Source: CAYRFE01 sp964423645 [NCBI: uncultured bacterium] (lineage in GTDB: Bacteria > Macinerneyibacteriota > Macinerneyibacteria > Macinerneyibacteriales). Taken from it: a DNA stretch of 9,945 nt. The DNA is taken from contig CAYRFE010000055.1 of assembly GCA_964423645.1 (NCBI GenBank), positions 1-9,945 of the forward strand, written 5' to 3'. The position numbers and the translations under genes were made by a program. Position 1 is the first letter of the stretch. Each line of letters begins with the position of its first letter. The notes under the pieces were generated by a model. It made no database searches. It was not told the DNA's origin and saw only the letters and a program-made list of their open reading frames with translations. This document shows positions 6,953-9,945 of the stretch, piece by piece.

Positions 6953-7009
6953 TATTATTACAAAGCCGAAGCAAGATTCGGAGAATCTGCCCCATTAAGA
7001 TTAATAATA
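6953..7009. repeat. Nested inverted repeats in AT-rich DNA
   Basis: An outer 8-bp inverted repeat, TATTATTA (6953-6960) and TAATAATA (7002-7009), encloses two mutually exclusive inner hairpins. One is CCGAA (6966-6970) with TTCGG (6977-6981). The other is AGATTC (6974-6979) with GAATCT (6983-6988), extendable by GC/GC across a bulged A. A TATAAT at 6939-6944 lies just upstream on the plus strand, without a good -35. Function unknown. Confidence 0.35.
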
Positions 7010-7237
7010 ACATGGCAACTCAACATACCATGACCATTTGACGCTAACATATTGTATATTAACAAGTTGCAAAGCGCACTATACCAGATAGTTACCGTCG
7101 TTCAAAACCAGAATTTGCCTACGATCGATCCTCAACAATCCCGGAGAGCCGATTTATAATTATTCCTTCACGTGCTATTTCGTCCGTTATCTATTACAAC
7201 TCAACCTTGGCAAGCAAAGGTACCGGGCATGTTTCGG

Positions 7238-9945
7238 TCATTGTTCATGTTTTCGTAAATATTTTTCCAGCATATCTGATAATTCTTTTTTAATAAAGGG
7301 TTTGCAAAGGCTCCCGTTAAACCCATATTTCTCCGGATTTGCCATAATCGGATCTTCAGAATACCCACTGGCCACAAAAGCGGGAGTATCTGAATCAATT
7401 TTACGAATTTCTGCAATAGCTTCTTTTCCCCCCATACCTCCGGGGATAGTGAGGTCAAAAATCAATCCTGCAAACTTACGATGAGCCTTATGTTCTAAAT
7501 AGAAATAGTCAACCGCATCTTTGCCATTGTCTTTTAAAACTACCGTATAGCCAAAAGATTCAAGACTTCGTTTTGCGAGAAACCGCATATCTTCATCATC
7601 ATCCATCATCAAAAATCTTCCACTTCCGGTATGTATTTTGAATAGATCATCAGATTCATTTGATGTAGAGTTATATGAAGCCGGTAGATATACATGAAAA
7701 ATGCTTCCCTTCCCCGGTTCCGATTCGACATCTATACATCCGTCATGCCGGCTTATAATTGAGAAGCAAGTCGCAAGACCCAAGCCGTGACCTTTGGATT
7801 TGGTGGTAAAATAGGGATCAAAGATACTCTGCAGAAATTCTTTTGGTATCCCGATACCCTGATCTTTAAAAGATAATTTTACATAATTTCCGTCAGATAG
7901 AGAAGTATTATCATTAGCAGATACAGTAATATTTTGTGCATACACCTCAATTGTCCCACCATTTGGCATAGCTTGTTGCGCATTGATAGTAAGATTGTCA
8001 ATAACCTGCCCAATCTGATTTTTGTCGAAATCACACAACCAGAGATTTTCCGGTATTTGAAATGTGCAGGAAACAGCTGATCCGCTCAATGCGAATTGAA
8101 CCGTCTCTTGAACAAACGGAAAAAGACTTTCTATTTTTTTTACGGGGGCCCCGCCTTTGGCAAAAGTCAGTAATTGCTGTGTTAATGCACGAGCCCTGCT
8201 AATAGACTTCAAAGATTTGGTAAGGTTATTTGATACTTCTTCCTCTGTCGTATCCAATTTCGCCAGTTCGATATAACCAAAAATACTTCCCAACAGATTA
8301 TTAAAATCGTGTGCGATACCACCGGCGAGAACGCCGAGAGATTCGAGTTTCATTATTTTCTGCAAGTCTTCTTCCATTCGCTTGCGCTCTGTTATGTCTG
8401 CATTGAAGCCAAACCAGGTTACACTGCCGTCAGGCAATTTCTCGGGGGCAGATCTTGAATAAATCCACTGAATAGCCTTGCCGGGAATTTGCACTCTGAA
8501 TTCACAGGTAAAGTAATTCAGATGTTTTGCAGAATATTCGATATCGCTTATTACTCTGGCAGCATCTTCGGGATAGATTACACGGCTAATGGGAGTAAAA
8601 TCATCCACTACATCCTCAGGTGTACATCCAAAAATATTCTTGATTCCCTCTGACGCTATTGGAACACAGTAGGTACCATCCGGTTTTCTCGTAAATTGGT
8701 AAATTAAGTCGGGAACATTTGCAGAAAGCTTTCTGAATTGGATATCTTTTTCACGAATCTTCTCTTCCAACTGTTTATACTCGGTAATGTCTCTGAATTC
8801 TACCGTTCGTACCATTCTCCCCTTGTACGGTATATTTCTACCCTCCAACCGCATTGGGTATTCCTCTCCGTTTTTACGTAAGCCGGTTGCTTCATAAGGT
8901 TTCTCGTAACCGGATAAAATTTTTTCTCGCACATTATTTCGCGATTTTTCTGCAACGAGTAATAAACCATCCATTCCGCCGGTCAATTCTGACACAGAAT
9001 ATCCGCTCATATCAGCGAGCCCCTGATTACAATCCAAAATAATACCGTTGTCATGAATTGCTATACCCCCAAAAGAGGCGTTGTGAAGGACTTTGAAACG
9101 TGCCTCGCTTTCCTTGAGTGCTTCTTCTGCTCTTTTACGCTCGGTTATATCATCTATTACCCAGATTACTCCATGCTCCAAATTAGATGCATCAATAGCC
9201 CTACCGGAGAGAGAACACCACACCGGAGATCCGTCCTTACGACGCAATTGATATTCAACCTGCCGTTGCTCAGAAATGCACAGATTAGAGTAGTGTTTCT
9301 CACCAAATTCAAGAAAATTTTCTTCACTCAAATGTAGTTGGCGCATGCTAATTCCGACCATTTCCTCCGGTGTCTCATAACCTAGAATTTCTGCAAGGCG
9401 CACGTTAGCGGTAGCCAATTTGCGCCCGTTGCGCAACACCATTATCCCCACAAACGAATTATTGAAAATGCTTTGGAATTCAAGTGTAGATTTTATTGCC
9501 GATTCTTCTGCCTGCTTGCGCTCAGTAATATCTATAGCCAGTTCAAAACGCACATCCCTACCATCTGTCCAACGAATAATTCGATCTACAATCGCATAAT
9601 GTCTTTGAAGATGCTTGTTATAAAATTCCCATTTGTAGGGTTCGGGATTCTGCTTGAGAATAATATCGTTGGTACAAAACGGACATGGTTCATCAAGATT
9701 TTGTAATATTTTGTGGCATTTTAAACCGGCGCAATATGGGGGCAATTGTTTTTTAAGAAAATTGTTCATATAAAGCATCTCGTTGGTCGATGGATCAGAG
9801 ATGTATATTACTTCATCAATACCATTAAACACAGAAAGCAATTGTTCTCGTTCAGCTCGTAATTTATCCTCTGTCAGCTTGCGTTCTGTAATATTTTCGT
9901 GGGCGACAATCACGCGCGTTAGGCTGGTAGAAGGGAACCGGGTAA
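7238..9945 (-). CDS. Multi-PAS hybrid sensor histidine kinase, 5' end outside the window
   Basis: At least 902 residues; the frame is open to the window edge. A GTG at 9913 is not the start, because it falls inside the end of a PAS domain (VIVAHENITERK). Numbering from that GTG, there are complete PAS domains at about 24-131, 142-258, 270-378 and 391-509, each ending in DIT-E-K or a close variant. Next come the HisKA dimerisation domain with phospho-His535 in GGIAHDFNN, and an ATPase domain with N-box DNLTINAQQAM (639-649), G1 DQGIGIP (684-690), FDPYFTTK (698-705) and G2 GHGLGLA (708-714). A C-terminal receiver (766-891) has acidic Asp771-773, phospho-Asp820, Ser849 and Lys871. All catalytic residues are present. 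No membrane segment is seen in this part, so it is probably cytoplasmic or anchored by the missing N-terminus. PAS 1 carries four cysteines (61, 66, 77, 80). With no DNA-binding output, it needs a partner encoded elsewhere. The signal is unknown; the position upstream of pstS does not prove a phosphate role. Confidence 0.92.
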   Translation of the reverse strand, partial: TRFPSTSLTRVIVAHENITERKLTEDKLRAEREQLLSVFNGIDEVIYISDPSTNEMLYMNNFLKKQLPPYCAGLKCHKILQNLDEPCPFCTNDIILKQNPEPYKWEFYNKHLQRHYAIVDRIIRWTDGRDVRFELAIDITERKQAEESAIKSTLEFQSIFNNSFVGIMVLRNGRKLATANVRLAEILGYETPEEMVGISMRQLHLSEENFLEFGEKHYSNLCISEQRQVEYQLRRKDGSPVWCSLSGRAIDASNLEHGVIWVIDDITERKRAEEALKESEARFKVLHNASFGGIAIHDNGIILDCNQGLADMSGYSVSELTGGMDGLLLVAEKSRNNVREKILSGYEKPYEATGLRKNGEEYPMRLEGRNIPYKGRMVRTVEFRDITEYKQLEEKIREKDIQFRKLSANVPDLIYQFTRKPDGTYCVPIASEGIKNIFGCTPEDVVDDFTPISRVIYPEDAARVISDIEYSAKHLNYFTCEFRVQIPGKAIQWIYSRSAPEKLPDGSVTWFGFNADITERKRMEEDLQKIMKLESLGVLAGGIAHDFNNLLGSIFGYIELAKLDTTEEEVSNNLTKSLKSISRARALTQQLLTFAKGGAPVKKIESLFPFVQETVQFALSGSAVSCTFQIPENLWLCDFDKNQIGQVIDNLTINAQQAMPNGGTIEVYAQNITVSANDNTSLSDGNYVKLSFKDQGIGIPKEFLQSIFDPYFTTKSKGHGLGLATCFSIISRHDGCIDVESEPGKGSIFHVYLPASYNSTSNESDDLFKIHTGSGRFLMMDDDEDMRFLAKRSLESFGYTVVLKDNGKDAVDYFYLEHKAHRKFAGLIFDLTIPGGMGGKEAIAEIRKIDSDTPAFVASGYSEDPIMANPEKYGFNGSLCKPFIKKELSDMLEKYLRKHEQ

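Larger units (their letters stand above)
6733..7237. other. Intergenic stretch without a supportable gene, containing inverted repeats
   Basis: About 500 bp between the kinase stop and the pst operator. Reading frames here are short (65-73 codons at most), overlap one another on both strands, lack ribosome sites and match no family I know. It contains a T8 run (6842-6849), a GC-rich hairpin (6863-6898), a nested inverted-repeat region (6953-7009) and AT-rich flanks. No convincing factor-independent terminator for the kinase was found. It may hold a dispersed intergenic repeat, a small RNA or a decayed sequence; the sequence alone does not decide. Confidence 0.5.

Noticed and set aside
6816-7041. 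Overlapping 65- and 73-codon reading frames on opposite strands in the intergenic stretch
   Set aside because: No ribosome site, low-complexity composition, and they run through the hairpins; likely chance frames.
7038-7065. TTGACG with TATATT, and the partial palindrome TTGTATATTAACAA
   Set aside because: The spacer between the hexamers is only 11 bp, no gene follows, and the palindrome core does not pair.
7207-7225. Possible kinase terminator hairpin (ACCTT / AAGGT on the minus strand)
   Set aside because: Five base pairs, a mismatch beyond them, and no following T run.
9911-9913. GTG at 9913 as the start of the kinase
   Set aside because: The frame stays open to the window edge, and the GTG lies at the end of a PAS domain, so the true N-terminus is outside the window.

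Overview
The window (about 10 kb, roughly 40% GC by eye) looks like bacterial chromosome. It carries a phosphate-transport operon flanked by a methionine-repair enzyme, a membrane protein of unknown substrate and a large signalling kinase. The exported PstS with a Sec signal peptide and the probable lipoprotein signal on the methionine sulfoxide reductase fit a diderm bacterium. The style of the multi-PAS hybrid kinase (motif GGIAHDFNN followed by a C-terminal receiver) is common in Spirochaetes, Deltaproteobacteria and related environmental lineages. No rRNA or other marker is present, so the phylum is not determined. I see no tRNA, CRISPR array, insertion sequence or phage gene.

Layout, left to right. 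(1) 74-1240, minus strand: a DUF401-family integral membrane protein. (2) 1348-2295, plus strand: a fused MsrB-MsrA methionine sulfoxide reductase, divergent from DUF401. The 107 bp between them holds two outward promoters, each with its -10 hexamer exactly 6 nt before an ATG, the geometry of leaderless mRNAs. The msr gene also has a second in-frame ATG with a strong Shine-Dalgarno, so exported and cytosolic forms may both be made. (3) 2401-6635, minus strand: pstS-pstC-pstA-pstB-phoU, a complete high-affinity phosphate uptake operon with its negative regulator, tightly packed (two stop-T-ATG junctions and one 19-nt overlap). Upstream of pstS is an array of four 6-bp repeats with exact 11-bp spacing (TTAACT, TTAACA, TTCATG, TTAATC) next to a -10 element, which looks like a PhoB/PhoP-type Pho box. 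(4) 6733-7237: a gene-poor stretch of about 500 bp with inverted repeats but no supportable gene. (5) 7238-9945, minus strand: a multi-PAS hybrid histidine kinase whose 5' end lies outside the window.

How the parts work together: PstS captures periplasmic phosphate, PstC and PstA form the channel, PstB powers it, and PhoU links transporter state to phosphate signalling. No phoB or phoR lies in the window, so the regulator of the Pho box must be encoded elsewhere. The hybrid kinase is on the same strand upstream of pstS, but nothing visible ties it to phosphate. The MsrB-MsrA protein repairs oxidised methionine, perhaps in the envelope.

No new multi-gene system is visible. The points most worth following are the paired leaderless promoters, the possible dual localisation of MsrBA, the Pho box array, and the structured intergenic stretch between the kinase and pstS.
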